NCBI RefSeq assembly: GCF_012971745.1
Contig: NZ_CP048834.1
Span: 682,001-746,000, forward strand
Source: Starkeya sp. ORNL1
Lineage (GTDB): Bacteria > Pseudomonadota > Alphaproteobacteria > Rhizobiales > Xanthobacteraceae
DNA: 64,000 nucleotides
Direction of reading: 5' to 3'
The translations under genes were made by a program, and so were the position numbers. This document shows, in pieces, positions 8,383-16,531 of the stretch. The number at the start of each line of letters is the position of its first letter. Position 1 is the stretch's first letter. The notes under the pieces are model-generated. The model ran no database searches. It was not told the origin of the DNA and saw only the letters and a program-made list of their open reading frames with translations.

Positions 8383-10080
8383 GTGCCGACCCTTCCGCTT
8401 CTTTCCAGCTTCAAAGGATATCAAGCCGCGTGGCTCCGGTATGATATAACCGCGGGACTCGCCATTGCTGCGGTCGGATTGCCGAGCGCGATCGCCTATC
8501 CGGCGATTGCCGGACTGCCGCCGGAAGTCGGCCTGTATTCAAGCATCGTACCGCTGCTGGCCTATGCGCTGCTGGGCTCATCGCGGCAGCTCATTGTGGG
8601 ACCCGACGCAGCCACCGTCACGGTACTCGCGGCAGTACTTTTGTTGCTGAGCCCATCCTCGATGGAGGACCGCATCATCGTGTCGGCGGCAATCGCCGTC
8701 ATCGTCGGGCTACTGTGCTTCGTGGCAAGCGTGCTGCGGCTCGGCTTCATCGCCAACTTCCTGTCGAGGCCGATCCTGGTCGGCTTCATGTCCGGCATTG
8801 CGCTGTCGATCCTGGTCGGCCAGCTTGGCCGCTTCACCGGCGTCAAGATCGACAGTGAAGGTCTGCTCCGGCCGCTTCTCGAGCTCGCAACCAAGGCCAG
8901 TCAGATTCACTGGCCATCGCTGGTGCTGGGCATCGCGCTGTTCATCTTGCTCCGTGTACTGGGGGCATGGCTCCCGGCGATACCGGGCCCGCTGGTGGTC
9001 GTGGGATTGGCGACAGCGCTGTCTGCTGCCTTCGACTTCCCCGGATTGGGAATCCGCGTTGTTGGTGACATCCCGTCGCAATTGCCGTCGCCTATGCTGC
9101 CGATCCCGCACGGCGTCGATATTGGCGAACTTGTCCTGGGAGCCGTGGCGGTGCTGATAGTGAGCTTCGGTTCAGGCATCGTGACCGCGCGCAGCTTCGG
9201 CGCGAAGAACAAATATCCCGTGGATGCCAATCGCGAGCTCTTTGGGTTCGGGGCGGCCAACGTCGCTTCCGGACTGTTTGGCGGCTTTGCCGTGACGGCA
9301 TCGGATTCTCGTACCGCGATCAATGATTTGATGGGCGGCAAGACGCAACTGGCGGGCATCGTTTCGGCTTTGGCGCTCGCGCTTACGATCCTGTTCCTCG
9401 CCGATGCGTTGTCCTTTCTCCCTGCTCCGGCGCTCGGAGCCGTGCTCGCCTCCGCTGCCGTCAGTCTCATCGATATACAATCGCTGCGCGACTTATGGCG
9501 GATCAGCCGCATCGAGTTCGTGTTCGCCCTCATCAGCATCTTGGGCGTGGTGGTTCTTGGCGTTCTGAACGGCGTCGTCATCGCGGTGGGCGCTACGCTG
9601 CTCTACCTTCTCATGAAAGGCATGAGGCCCCGCGACGCCATGCTGGGCCGCATTCCCGGGCGTGAAGGTTTCTACAAGCTCCACCGCAATCGCGACGCGC
9701 AGCCAATCCCCGGGCTTGCCATCTATCTCCTGCAAGGCAACCTGCTGTTCTTCAACGCGGACCACGTGCGAGGGCGGATTGAAGACACCATCGCGAACCT
9801 GCCCTCGGGAACCAGGTGGTTCATCTTCGATGCAAACGCCACCTCACACATCGACAGCACGGCGGCCGTCATGCTGGATGATGTCCTCGGCCTCGTCGGC
9901 CAGCGGGGTCTGAAGTTCGCGATCGTGGAACTCCACAGCGAACCGCTCGACACATTGCGCCGATCAGGCGTGCTAGCCAAAGTCGGGGCTGACATGATCT
10001 TCGATGATCTGGAGGATGCGGTCTCGGCCTTCGCCGCATCAGAAGCCGCCCAGGCTGGCCGCTCACGCTTACCCCCATGA
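8383..10080 (+). CDS. SulP (SLC26) family anion transporter with C-terminal STAS domain
   Basis: This 565-residue inner-membrane protein has the SLC26/SulP core. Early motifs are LAIAAVGLPSAIAYPAIAGL and the signature PPEVGLYSSIVPLLAYALLG, followed by 10-14 hydrophobic segments to about residue 420. A cytoplasmic STAS domain occupies roughly 440-550 and includes HIDSTAAVMLDD, where the serine matches the position phosphorylated in SpoIIAA-type STAS proteins. SulP members move sulfate, bicarbonate or dicarboxylates, and the substrate is not readable. GTG 8383 is preferred because AGGGAG lies at 8371-8376. An in-frame TTG at 8368 lacks such a site. Probably co-transcribed with ppk2 and the intervening hypothetical gene. 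Confidence 0.92.
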   Translation: MPTLPLLSSFKGYQAAWLRYDITAGLAIAAVGLPSAIAYPAIAGLPPEVGLYSSIVPLLAYALLGSSRQLIVGPDAATVTVLAAVLLLLSPSSMEDRIIVSAAIAVIVGLLCFVASVLRLGFIANFLSRPILVGFMSGIALSILVGQLGRFTGVKIDSEGLLRPLLELATKASQIHWPSLVLGIALFILLRVLGAWLPAIPGPLVVVGLATALSAAFDFPGLGIRVVGDIPSQLPSPMLPIPHGVDIGELVLGAVAVLIVSFGSGIVTARSFGAKNKYPVDANRELFGFGAANVASGLFGGFAVTASDSRTAINDLMGGKTQLAGIVSALALALTILFLADALSFLPAPALGAVLASAAVSLIDIQSLRDLWRISRIEFVFALISILGVVVLGVLNGVVIAVGATLLYLLMKGMRPRDAMLGRIPGREGFYKLHRNRDAQPIPGLAIYLLQGNLLFFNADHVRGRIEDTIANLPSGTRWFIFDANATSHIDSTAAVMLDDVLGLVGQRGLKFAIVELHSEPLDTLRRSGVLAKVGADMIFDDLEDAVSAFAASEAAQAGRSRLPP

Positions 10081-10219
10081 GGAAATGAGCGTTTGGCGGA
10101 TACCGGCCGCGCACCCACCGGGGCCGCGCCAAGGCTGAAGAGCAGCACGTGTATGCGACAGCCCTTCAAGGGAAGGGCAGGGGCACCGCGCGATCATTGA
10201 CTGAACAGGTGGACCGGAG

Positions 10220-10933
10220 ATGCCACGCATGACGCCGGCGGAGGACGATCCTGCGGCGGAGATCCCGGGCGAGACCTCTGCGATACGCAATGCTGCGTCC
10301 CGCCGCGTGCTCGACCCGGTTTCGCGCGCGAGCGAGATACTGTTCGGCCTGATCATGGTCCTGACCTTCACCCTGTCCCTCGCCGCAGCCGAGGCGGGCA
10401 GGGCCGACGTGCGGGCAGTGCTCATCGGCTTGCTGGGTTGCAATCTGGCCTGGGCCATCATCGATGCCGTCATGTACCTGATGGGCGTGCGGGGCGAGCG
10501 CGGCCTGGCGCATTCCACGCTCCAGGCGATCCGCAGCGCCGGGAGCCCGGCCGAAGGACGTGCGATTGTCGCCGGGGATCTTCCGCCTGCCGTGCGGCCG
10601 GCCCTGACGACGCGCGACCTCGAGCGTATCCGCCTCCATCTCGCCAGCCTTCCTGCTGACAGCGTCCAGGTCCGGTTGGGCCGGGAAGACTATCTGGGCG
10701 CGCTCTGTGTCTTCCTGCTCGTGTTTCTGTGCCTTTTCCCGGTTGCCGCGCCTTTCATCCTGCTTGACGACGTGACGCTCGCCCTGAGGATTTCCAACGC
10801 TGTCGCGGTCGCCATGCTGTTCCTCACCGGCTTCACCTTTGGCCGCCAGGTGGGAAGGCCATGGCGCACAGGTCTCCTGATGGTGGTGATCGGGACTGCC
10901 CTGGTCGCTGTCGCGATAACCCTCGGCGGCTAG
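10220..10933 (+). CDS. VIT1/CCC1-family-like integral membrane protein
   Basis: This 237-residue protein has a VIT1/CCC1-like first membrane segment (SEILFGLIMVLTFTLSLAAA, about 38-57) and a second segment ending AIIDAVMYLMGVRGERG. A soluble loop of about 60 residues follows, then three C-terminal membrane helices starting near YLGALCVFLLVFLCLFP. Proteins of this form are usually labelled VIT1/CCC1 transporter family, whose eukaryotic members move iron or manganese. The bacterial branch is mostly uncharacterised, so metal transport is only suggested. The ATG has a GGAG-containing site in the usual window. It lies 139 bp after the SulP gene, and its relation to neighbours is unclear. Confidence 0.75.
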   Translation: MPRMTPAEDDPAAEIPGETSAIRNAASRRVLDPVSRASEILFGLIMVLTFTLSLAAAEAGRADVRAVLIGLLGCNLAWAIIDAVMYLMGVRGERGLAHSTLQAIRSAGSPAEGRAIVAGDLPPAVRPALTTRDLERIRLHLASLPADSVQVRLGREDYLGALCVFLLVFLCLFPVAAPFILLDDVTLALRISNAVAVAMLFLTGFTFGRQVGRPWRTGLLMVVIGTALVAVAITLGG

Positions 10934-11108
10934 GGCGTGGGCTCTGTCCCGATGCGAGAACAGAACATTCCATCCGGCGGCGCGAATCCACGACGCCTCG
11001 TCTTCTACGCGCAGTGCTTCGCTGCCGTTTGTGCGCCCCCCTGCTGTTCAAAGGGGCCTGATTTCGGCAGCCAGCTGAGATTTAGGGGATAGCGTGTGTA
11101 CAACAATG

Positions 11109-11141
11109 AAGGCTTAATGATCGAATCTCTTCGATCGCCTT
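11109..11141. promoter_or_regulatory. Inverted repeat upstream of the diguanylate cyclase gene
   Basis: GATCGAA at 11119-11125 and TTCGATC at 11130-11136 form a perfect 7-bp stem with a TCTC loop. AAGGC (11109-11113) and GCCTT (11137-11141) extend it with a TTAAT bulge on one side. It sits about 66 bp before the cyclase start and could be an operator or a transcript hairpin. Function is inferred. The rest of 10934-11206 shows no gene. Confidence 0.4.
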
Positions 11142-11206
11142 AATGAACCCGACAGTCCGAAGTGCATATAGATTCGTCTACGATGCAGTGAGGAAACGTC
11201 CGCCGA

Positions 11207-12829
11207 ATGGGCCCAGGAGCCTTACCCAAAAATCCGGTGGGTCTTCGATCTCGCCTTATCTGGGCGTTGCTTGTCGCTCTATGCCTGTTCCTCGTCGAGC
11301 GGGTTTGGACCGTTACGCGATATCGCGCCGAATTGCTCGCTGCGGCGCAGGAACGGGTGCTGGATCTGGCGCTGCGCGGCCAGGCGGCGTTCGATCAGGA
11401 CGTTGCCAGCGCAAAGGTTACACTTGGCATCCTCGCCGAGCGGGAAGCGGACCTGATTGACACGCCTGCATGCGGCACGCTTCTCGCCAACACGCTGACG
11501 GCAGCTCCCAACATTCTTCACCTGACTTTCACGAACACCGAGGGCGTCGTCACATGCTCCACCCTGGAGCGCAGCATCGGCCAGAATTATATGGATCGGC
11601 CGCATATTCGCGTGCCGCTGCAATCCGGAACCTGGCACATCAGTGACCTGATTCACGGCAGGGTCCTGCAAGAGCCGACCCTCTTCGTCGCGCTTCCCGT
11701 GACGAATGCCAGCGGGGATACCAGCGGCCTGCTTCTCGCCCGTCTGAATCTGACGTGGCTGTCGACCTTTATCGCGAACAATGACCGATTTGGAGAAACC
11801 TCGACGGTTCTGGTCGACAGCACGGGCGAATACGCCGCCGAATTCCCGCCGAGCGACGATGGCTCGACGCAGATATTCGTTCCCAATATCGCTCGGGCGA
11901 GTTTGGCTCGAAGCGAAGGAACCGCTGAGCTCGAAGACGTGAACGGGCGTGGGGTGCTGGTCGGCTTCACACGCCTTTCCTTGAACAATGCCCATCTCGC
12001 CGTGCTGCTCGATCGAGATGCTGCCCTTGCCAGCATCAACCGGGCGCTTCGCGAAACCCTGTTCGCCTTTGCGGCAATCTGCGCGCTGGTCGGGGCCGGC
12101 GTGGCATTCGGCGCAAACCGCTATGTCGTGCGCCCGGTCGAACGCCTCGCGGCCAGGCTGGCTTCTGTCGGGCATGGCAATCACTTGCCACCGGGGACGC
12201 CGATTACCGGCGTCAAGGAAATGCAACCATTGGAGCGAGCCATTGATGAGATGGTGCTCCGCCTGGCTGACCGCGAACGCGAATTGCGCAATGCCAACGG
12301 ACATCTCGCGGCCCTTGCGGCGATCGATCCCTTGACGCAGATCGCAAATCGAAGGGCTTTCGACAGCTACTTCGAGACTGTCTGGCGAAGCGCCTTGGAG
12401 ACGAAATCGACCATCGGCGTCATCATTCTGGATGTCGATCACTTCAAGAGCTTCAACGATATCTACGGGCATATTGCAGGCGACCAGTGCCTACGCGATA
12501 TCGCCGCTGCCTTGAGCCACGAGGTTCGCTTCGAGCGCGATCTTGTGGCCCGGCTCGGGGGCGAGGAGTTCGTCGTGCTCCTGCCCGAAAGCGTGCCGAC
12601 CTATATCGAGAGCGTGGCGTTCCGGCTGCGCCGCGCGGTCGAGGTGCTGGCCATTCCCCATTCCCCCACCGCCCTCGGCATCATCACCATCAGCGTCGGG
12701 TTCGCGTCGCACGCGCCGAAGCGCGGGGATCCTCCCGGAATGCTGCTCGGCAACGCAGACCGTGCGCTTTATCGCGCCAAGCGCGAAGGCAGGAACAAGG
12801 TACGCGGCGACGAGGGTGAAGCGGCCTGA
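11207..12829 (+). CDS. Membrane diguanylate cyclase with extracytoplasmic Cache-like sensor
   Basis: This 540-residue protein probably makes cyclic di-GMP. A first membrane helix (about residues 17-33) and a second (about 285-305) flank a periplasmic sensor with a Cache-type layout: long helix, then GTWHISDLIHGRVLQEPTLF and LLLARLNLTWLSTFI. A HAMP-like linker (about 306-360) leads to a GGDEF domain (about 370-535). Its DPLTQIANRRAF start, LDVDHFKSFNDIYGHIAGD metal/guanine loop and RLGGEEF signature (about 449-455) are intact, so catalysis is expected. No EAL domain is present. I do not see an RxxD inhibitory site in the usual place. GAGGAAA precedes the ATG. The sensed ligand is unknown. Confidence 0.92.
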   Translation: MGPGALPKNPVGLRSRLIWALLVALCLFLVERVWTVTRYRAELLAAAQERVLDLALRGQAAFDQDVASAKVTLGILAEREADLIDTPACGTLLANTLTAAPNILHLTFTNTEGVVTCSTLERSIGQNYMDRPHIRVPLQSGTWHISDLIHGRVLQEPTLFVALPVTNASGDTSGLLLARLNLTWLSTFIANNDRFGETSTVLVDSTGEYAAEFPPSDDGSTQIFVPNIARASLARSEGTAELEDVNGRGVLVGFTRLSLNNAHLAVLLDRDAALASINRALRETLFAFAAICALVGAGVAFGANRYVVRPVERLAARLASVGHGNHLPPGTPITGVKEMQPLERAIDEMVLRLADRERELRNANGHLAALAAIDPLTQIANRRAFDSYFETVWRSALETKSTIGVIILDVDHFKSFNDIYGHIAGDQCLRDIAAALSHEVRFERDLVARLGGEEFVVLLPESVPTYIESVAFRLRRAVEVLAIPHSPTALGIITISVGFASHAPKRGDPPGMLLGNADRALYRAKREGRNKVRGDEGEAA

Positions 12830-12864
12830 ATCAAAAAGTCGCTGCCATCGTCAATTTGTGAGCT

Positions 12865-14556
12865 TTATTGATCAACAACGCAGGTGAGCTCATGGCGTTT
12901 GTCAGGCAGTTCACGCTGAATCATTCGATCCGACAGCCGCGCGATCAACGCCAGCACCACGCCATTCATCATCGCGTCTTCATCGACATCCGCGTCGAGG
13001 CTCGGAGCCGTGCCGCCGACCAGCGGGCGGCCGTGCCAGGCGAAACGCAGCTCCAGCATATATTCGTCGAAACCCGTCGAAACTTCGATTGGTGAGCCGT
13101 CCGACAGGTGCGCAGCTGCCTCATTGAACTCCTCGGCCACGCGCGACAGCCTGGCGACGGCCTCCAGGCGGGCACCCTCCAGCCCGCCGACTTCGAGCAG
13201 GAAGCGCCGCAATGGCTTGAAGCCGGTGGCTGGATCCCAGGTCAGCCGATGCGATCTGCGGCTACCGATCCGAAACAATGCGTTCAACGTCAGGGCGGCC
13301 ACAAGGCCGAGCACAAGTGAAGAGCTGACCACGGGCCGAAGGATCTGCGGCAGATGCTGGGCGTAGAGGGCCGGTATCTCATCGAAGGAAATGCCGAGCA
13401 GGAAGCCCAGCCCGACCGCGATCGTTCGCCGCGAGTCGAGCATTCTTTGTCCGAGGATCGAGACACCCGACAGCACCACGAACGCCGACGCGAAGAGCAG
13501 CGCCGCACCCAGCACGCTCTGTGGGATGGCCAGCACGAAGCTGGATGAGCCCGGCAGGAAGGCGAGGGCGATCCAGCCGAACCCGACGCCGATGGCGACG
13601 CGGCGCGACAGCACCTCCGTTGCCACCGACAGGCCGACGCTGGCGGAATAGGTGTTGAGCCCCATCGTGCCGATCACTCCCGCGATCAGCGTCCCGAGCC
13701 CATCCGCCAGCGCGCCGGCTTCGATGCTGGAGTAATCCGGCCGCTTCCATTCTCGATCATTGGCTTTCTGGCTGGCGACAATGTCGCCGAACGCGCGAAG
13801 CGTGCAGGCAAGCGCACCAACCAGAAATCCGGGCAGCAAGGCGACATCGAAGCCAGGCGCTATCAACGGCCACACCAGCGTCTCCAGCGGGGCTGCGTGT
13901 TCGCCAGGGGGCGAGCCGCCGGCAAGTTGAAAGATCGCATGAAGGATCGTGCCGGCCGCAAGGCCGATCAGCACGGCCATGGTGCGCACGCGCGCTCCAC
14001 CCCAGACGGAGAGGGCGATCATGACGGCGAGGGCGGCCATTGCTGCACCGCTGTCGCTGGCGGCCAGCGGAGCGTCATTGGTAAAGCCGACCATGAGCTT
14101 AAGCGCCACGGTGCCCAGGATCATGCCGATCATCAGGACGACCAGTCCGACGATCTCGATGGGCAGGTAAGGTCGCAGGCGGCTGATGAAGCGGCTGAGA
14201 ACTATCTCGGTCGCGCCGGCAGTGATGGTGAGACCCGCCACGGCCTCCAGCCCTCCGCTCTTCGCAGCGGCCAGGCTTGCCGGCAGATAGGCGGCCGTGA
14301 AGACCGCGGGCAGCAGGAAGCCACTGCCGACACGTGGCAGGCGGAAGACATGGCCGCTCCACGCCTGCGCGAGGGTCGCGACGCCCAAAGCGAGCATCGA
14401 CAACGCGACGTATCGAGCCTGAAATATGTTGTCCGCACCCGCGGCTTGCGCGACCAGCAACGGGAACACGAGCGTCACCGCCATGAGCCCCATGTGCTGG
14501 GCGATCGAGGTCAGCAGGACTGAAAGCGGAGGACGTGAGTGCTGATCGTATCGCAC
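12865..14556 (-). CDS. NCS2/NAT (SLC23) nucleobase-type permease with extra C-terminal domain
   Basis: This 563-residue protein has a hydrophobic core (about 1-425) of the nucleobase-ascorbate transporter type. The TM1 QH motif (IAQHMGLMAV, Q20-H21) is present, as is a conserved middle AFGDIVASQK. The NAT signature, normally QNxGxxxxT, is altered to SASVGLSVAT, so purine or pyrimidine transport should not be assumed. Residues about 430-563 form a soluble extension not found in ordinary NCS2 permeases. It contains RLSRVAEEFNEAAAHLSDG, EYMLELRFAWHGRPL and VLALIARLSDRMIQREL, which look to me like a degenerate RsbW/GHKL ATPase. Translation appears to start at GTG. Transported substrate is unknown. 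Confidence 0.82.
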   Translation of the reverse strand: MRYDQHSRPPLSVLLTSIAQHMGLMAVTLVFPLLVAQAAGADNIFQARYVALSMLALGVATLAQAWSGHVFRLPRVGSGFLLPAVFTAAYLPASLAAAKSGGLEAVAGLTITAGATEIVLSRFISRLRPYLPIEIVGLVVLMIGMILGTVALKLMVGFTNDAPLAASDSGAAMAALAVMIALSVWGGARVRTMAVLIGLAAGTILHAIFQLAGGSPPGEHAAPLETLVWPLIAPGFDVALLPGFLVGALACTLRAFGDIVASQKANDREWKRPDYSSIEAGALADGLGTLIAGVIGTMGLNTYSASVGLSVATEVLSRRVAIGVGFGWIALAFLPGSSSFVLAIPQSVLGAALLFASAFVVLSGVSILGQRMLDSRRTIAVGLGFLLGISFDEIPALYAQHLPQILRPVVSSSLVLGLVAALTLNALFRIGSRRSHRLTWDPATGFKPLRRFLLEVGGLEGARLEAVARLSRVAEEFNEAAAHLSDGSPIEVSTGFDEYMLELRFAWHGRPLVGGTAPSLDADVDEDAMMNGVVLALIARLSDRMIQRELPDKRHELTCVVDQ

Positions 14557-14558
14557 GC

Positions 14559-14711
14559 CTAGGTCGGCCCGAGCTTCTTGAGCTTTACCCCCGGCTCGCC
14601 GCCGTGCCCCGGGATGAACTCGGCGCCGGCAACCTCAAATGCACACGCGATCTGCGGCAGAGGCCAGTTGGTGGGTGTGCGGGTTGCCCGAGACTGTGCT
14701 GGAGTGATCAT
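14559..14711 (-). pseudogene. Decayed XRE-family regulator with internal deletion
   Basis: A 50-codon reading frame joins two recognisable ends of a small helix-turn-helix regulator family. The start MITPAQSRATRTPTNWP matches the usual MITPAQ-RAAR-LL-W opening. The tail AFEVAGAEFIPGHGGEPGVK matches the usual A-EAAGVEFIPENGG-GVRL ending. The recognition helices that should lie between, about 30-40 residues, are missing, and the join is in frame. It should not bind DNA as an HTH protein. The rest of 14557-14959 shows no other gene. Confidence 0.6.
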
Positions 14712-14959
14712 GGCGCGGACGGTAACTTGATCCACCGTTGCGGCCAATCGCAATCTGGTGGCGTCGACGCCTGGAAATGAGGGAGATGCCTACTGGCTGA
14801 CCTCGGTGCTCCGGCAGCGCCACTGTTGGTGCCGACACGACGCGCGTCCTGTTTCCACCAATAGGATTACGGGTCTCGGCTGAACTCCGTGTGCACGGTC
14901 CTCTCCACACGCCCGGCCATTGTCAGCAGTGGTGGGCTGATCATCGGGGCTCTGCCACT

Positions 14960-15157
14960 TCAGGCGAGCCACTTAGCCACGACGATGACCACGGCGATCA
15001 CGCCCATGGCGATCATGATCGCGTACAGAATGGTGCTGCCCGGCCGATAGGTTTCCGGCTCCCCGTCGTACGACCAATTGTCGTCGTCCGGTTCCATGTC
15101 CCAAGGCTTCTCGATGTCGCGGTCGCGCGGTGTTTCGTCAAAACGGCGAGAGATCAT
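14960..15157 (-). CDS. Small single-pass membrane protein of unknown function
   Basis: This 65-residue protein has a charged, acidic cytoplasmic-type N terminus (MISRRFDETPRDRDIEKPWD, then more acidic residues) and one C-terminal membrane helix (about residues 42-63, ILYAIMIAMGVIAVVIVVAK). I do not recognise the family. GGAGG lies just upstream of the ATG, giving a strong ribosome site. Upstream on the same strand is a GGAAC-N16-CGTT element, which suggests control by the EcfG general stress response. The gene is too small for a firm function. Confidence 0.65.
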   Translation of the reverse strand: MISRRFDETPRDRDIEKPWDMEPDDDNWSYDGEPETYRPGSTILYAIMIAMGVIAVVIVVAKWLA

Positions 15158-15176
15158 GGCGTTCCTCCCGAGCGGT

Positions 15177-15201
15177 AACGACCAATCCGCCGGCAAGTTC
15201 C
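15177..15201 (-). promoter_or_regulatory. EcfG-type general-stress promoter for the 65-residue membrane protein
   Basis: Read on the minus strand, GGAAC (15201-15197) and CGTT (15180-15177) are separated by 16 bp. This is an exact match to the alphaproteobacterial EcfG (PhyR-NepR cascade) consensus GGAAC-N16/17-CGTT. The element ends about 20 bp before the ATG at 15157, leaving a short leader containing the GGAGG site. No experiment is visible from sequence. Confidence 0.6.
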
Positions 15202-15343
15202 GCCCCACAGGGCAGGCGGGATCGCCGCGCAATATCCTGCGATGGCGGGCGCTACCGCTGCCGCGCGGATCGACCCGGTGTGGGATCATGGGTAGTAGTC
15301 GGCGCTCAAGGTGCTCCCAGCGCTGAAATAAATCGGTCCTAAC

Positions 15344-15369
15344 GGAACCTCAGTTCCATAACACACGTT
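15344..15369 (+). promoter_or_regulatory. EcfG-type general-stress promoter for the DUF1236 gene
   Basis: GGAAC at 15344-15348 and CGTT at 15366-15369 are 17 bp apart, an exact match to the EcfG consensus. The start codon follows 30 bp later with GGAGGAAG at 15387-15394. GGAAC also forms a GGAAC-CTCA-GTTCC dyad (15344-15357), which could be coincidence. The two EcfG-type sites at 15177 and 15344 face opposite directions in one 242-bp region. Confidence 0.62.
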
Positions 15370-15399
15370 TACTTTGCTTCCTAACCGGAGGAAGCACTC

Positions 15400-15690
15400 A
15401 TGAAAAAGGTAGTATATGCCGCCCTTCTGAGTAGTGTTATTATTATTCCGGCGTCTGCCATTGCTCAGACTGCCGTCGTAGCGGTACCGTCTGAGGTGGA
15501 AACCTATGTCGTGAAGGAAAAGACACCCTCCGTGATGATGCAAGGCGATGTCATGGTGGGCTCTGAGCTGCCGCGCGCCGTCGTCATCCACAAGGTGCCC
15601 AAATTCGACGCCTTCAGCTACGCTGTTGTGAACAATCGGCGAGTCATCGTCGACGCGAAGACTCGGAGAGTCATCAAGATCATCGAATGA
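15400..15690 (+). CDS. Small secreted DUF1236-type protein
   Basis: This 96-residue protein has a clear Sec signal peptide (MKKVVYAALLSSVIIIPASA, cleavage near AIAQ, residues 20-23). The mature part resembles DUF1236: EVETYVVKEKTP, VVGSELP-like MVGSELPRAVVIHKVP, then a C-terminal YAVVNNRRVIVDAKTRRVIK. DUF1236 is frequent in rhizobial genomes and has no defined biochemical role. The product should be periplasmic. The ribosome site is strong, and an EcfG-type promoter lies directly upstream, consistent with envelope stress expression. Confidence 0.8.
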   Translation: MKKVVYAALLSSVIIIPASAIAQTAVVAVPSEVETYVVKEKTPSVMMQGDVMVGSELPRAVVIHKVPKFDAFSYAVVNNRRVIVDAKTRRVIKIIE

Positions 15691-15705
15691 TTTTGGGACG
15701 CGATG

Positions 15706-15726
15706 TGCCGATGGCTCCGCTCGGCA
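15706..15726 (+). terminator. Candidate hairpin after the DUF1236 gene
   Basis: TGCCGA (15706-15711) and TCGGCA (15721-15726) form a 6-bp stem with a 9-base loop, 16 bp after the stop codon. The following bases are only moderately T-rich. The remainder of 15727-15911 shows no gene. Confidence 0.3.
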
Positions 15727-15911
15727 ACTTCCCTGTCATTTTGCCGGGCGGCTCACCTCTGTTGATCGCCCCCCGGGGGTAGACCGCTTCATGGTAGGTC
15801 GCCCACGGGTTTCATGCGCGGACGGACGTTGCGGCTTGCATCGGGTGCGCGTTTGTCCAAGCCTGTGAGGAAGGCATCGGCGAACACTGCCCGCCGATGC
15901 CCGACCGTTCA

Positions 15912-16328
15912 TCAATCCACAAAAGATCGACTGACCGCCGCCTCAGGCGCCGACTTCTCCACACGCGGGTCCGCTGGGAGTTGCAGCACATGCGCAATCT
16001 GCCCCGGGCTCAATTGCGTGAGCAGGACAATTCTGCCGTTCGCAAATTCCAGCGCATCATGATGCACGCACGGCGTATCCTCATCGATATGACGGAACCG
16101 CGCCACAGTCTGTTTGACTTTGCGTCTCGGCAGGAAGGCGATCGACCATTCGAACTCGACTGCCTTATCGAAGACCAGCTCCGTTCCTGGGAGCAGGCAC
16201 ACCGCAACCCCTGGCTCGCCCACGGCCGCGAAACCGCGGGTGGCTGATTTCGAGAAGCGGCTCGACACAAGCTCGTCCCCAACCTTCGCTGGTCGAGAGG
16301 CGACAGCGGCAAGGCTGTAATCGCACAT
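15912..16328 (-). CDS. Hypothetical cytoplasmic protein (MCDYSLAAV-type)
   Basis: This 138-residue protein begins MCDYSLAAVASRPAKVGDEL, an opening I associate with a family of unnamed rhizobial proteins. It has no signal peptide or membrane helix. Two cysteines near the N-terminal half (C2 and C44 in VAVCLLPG) and a histidine-rich CVHHDALEF stretch could bind a metal, but this is speculative. ATG 16328 is chosen because AGGAGG lies 5-10 bp upstream. It is an isolated single gene. No function can be assigned. Confidence 0.65.
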   Translation of the reverse strand: MCDYSLAAVASRPAKVGDELVSSRFSKSATRGFAAVGEPGVAVCLLPGTELVFDKAVEFEWSIAFLPRRKVKQTVARFRHIDEDTPCVHHDALEFANGRIVLLTQLSPGQIAHVLQLPADPRVEKSAPEAAVSRSFVD

Positions 16329-16531
16329 GGAAGGCCTCCTCTGGCTGGGTAGCCAGGGTTGGCCACCCTTCCAGGAAAGATAATCCCACATCAGGTGAGC
16401 ATGTTTCTCACAATGGGCGGCCTACGAGAATTTGACCGGCGCCACGTTGCGCAAGGCGTCCGAGCGGATCGGCGGCTAGATCGCCGCGGCAATCAGGGGG
16501 AGAGGACGGACTCGCGGAGTAGGTGGACACA

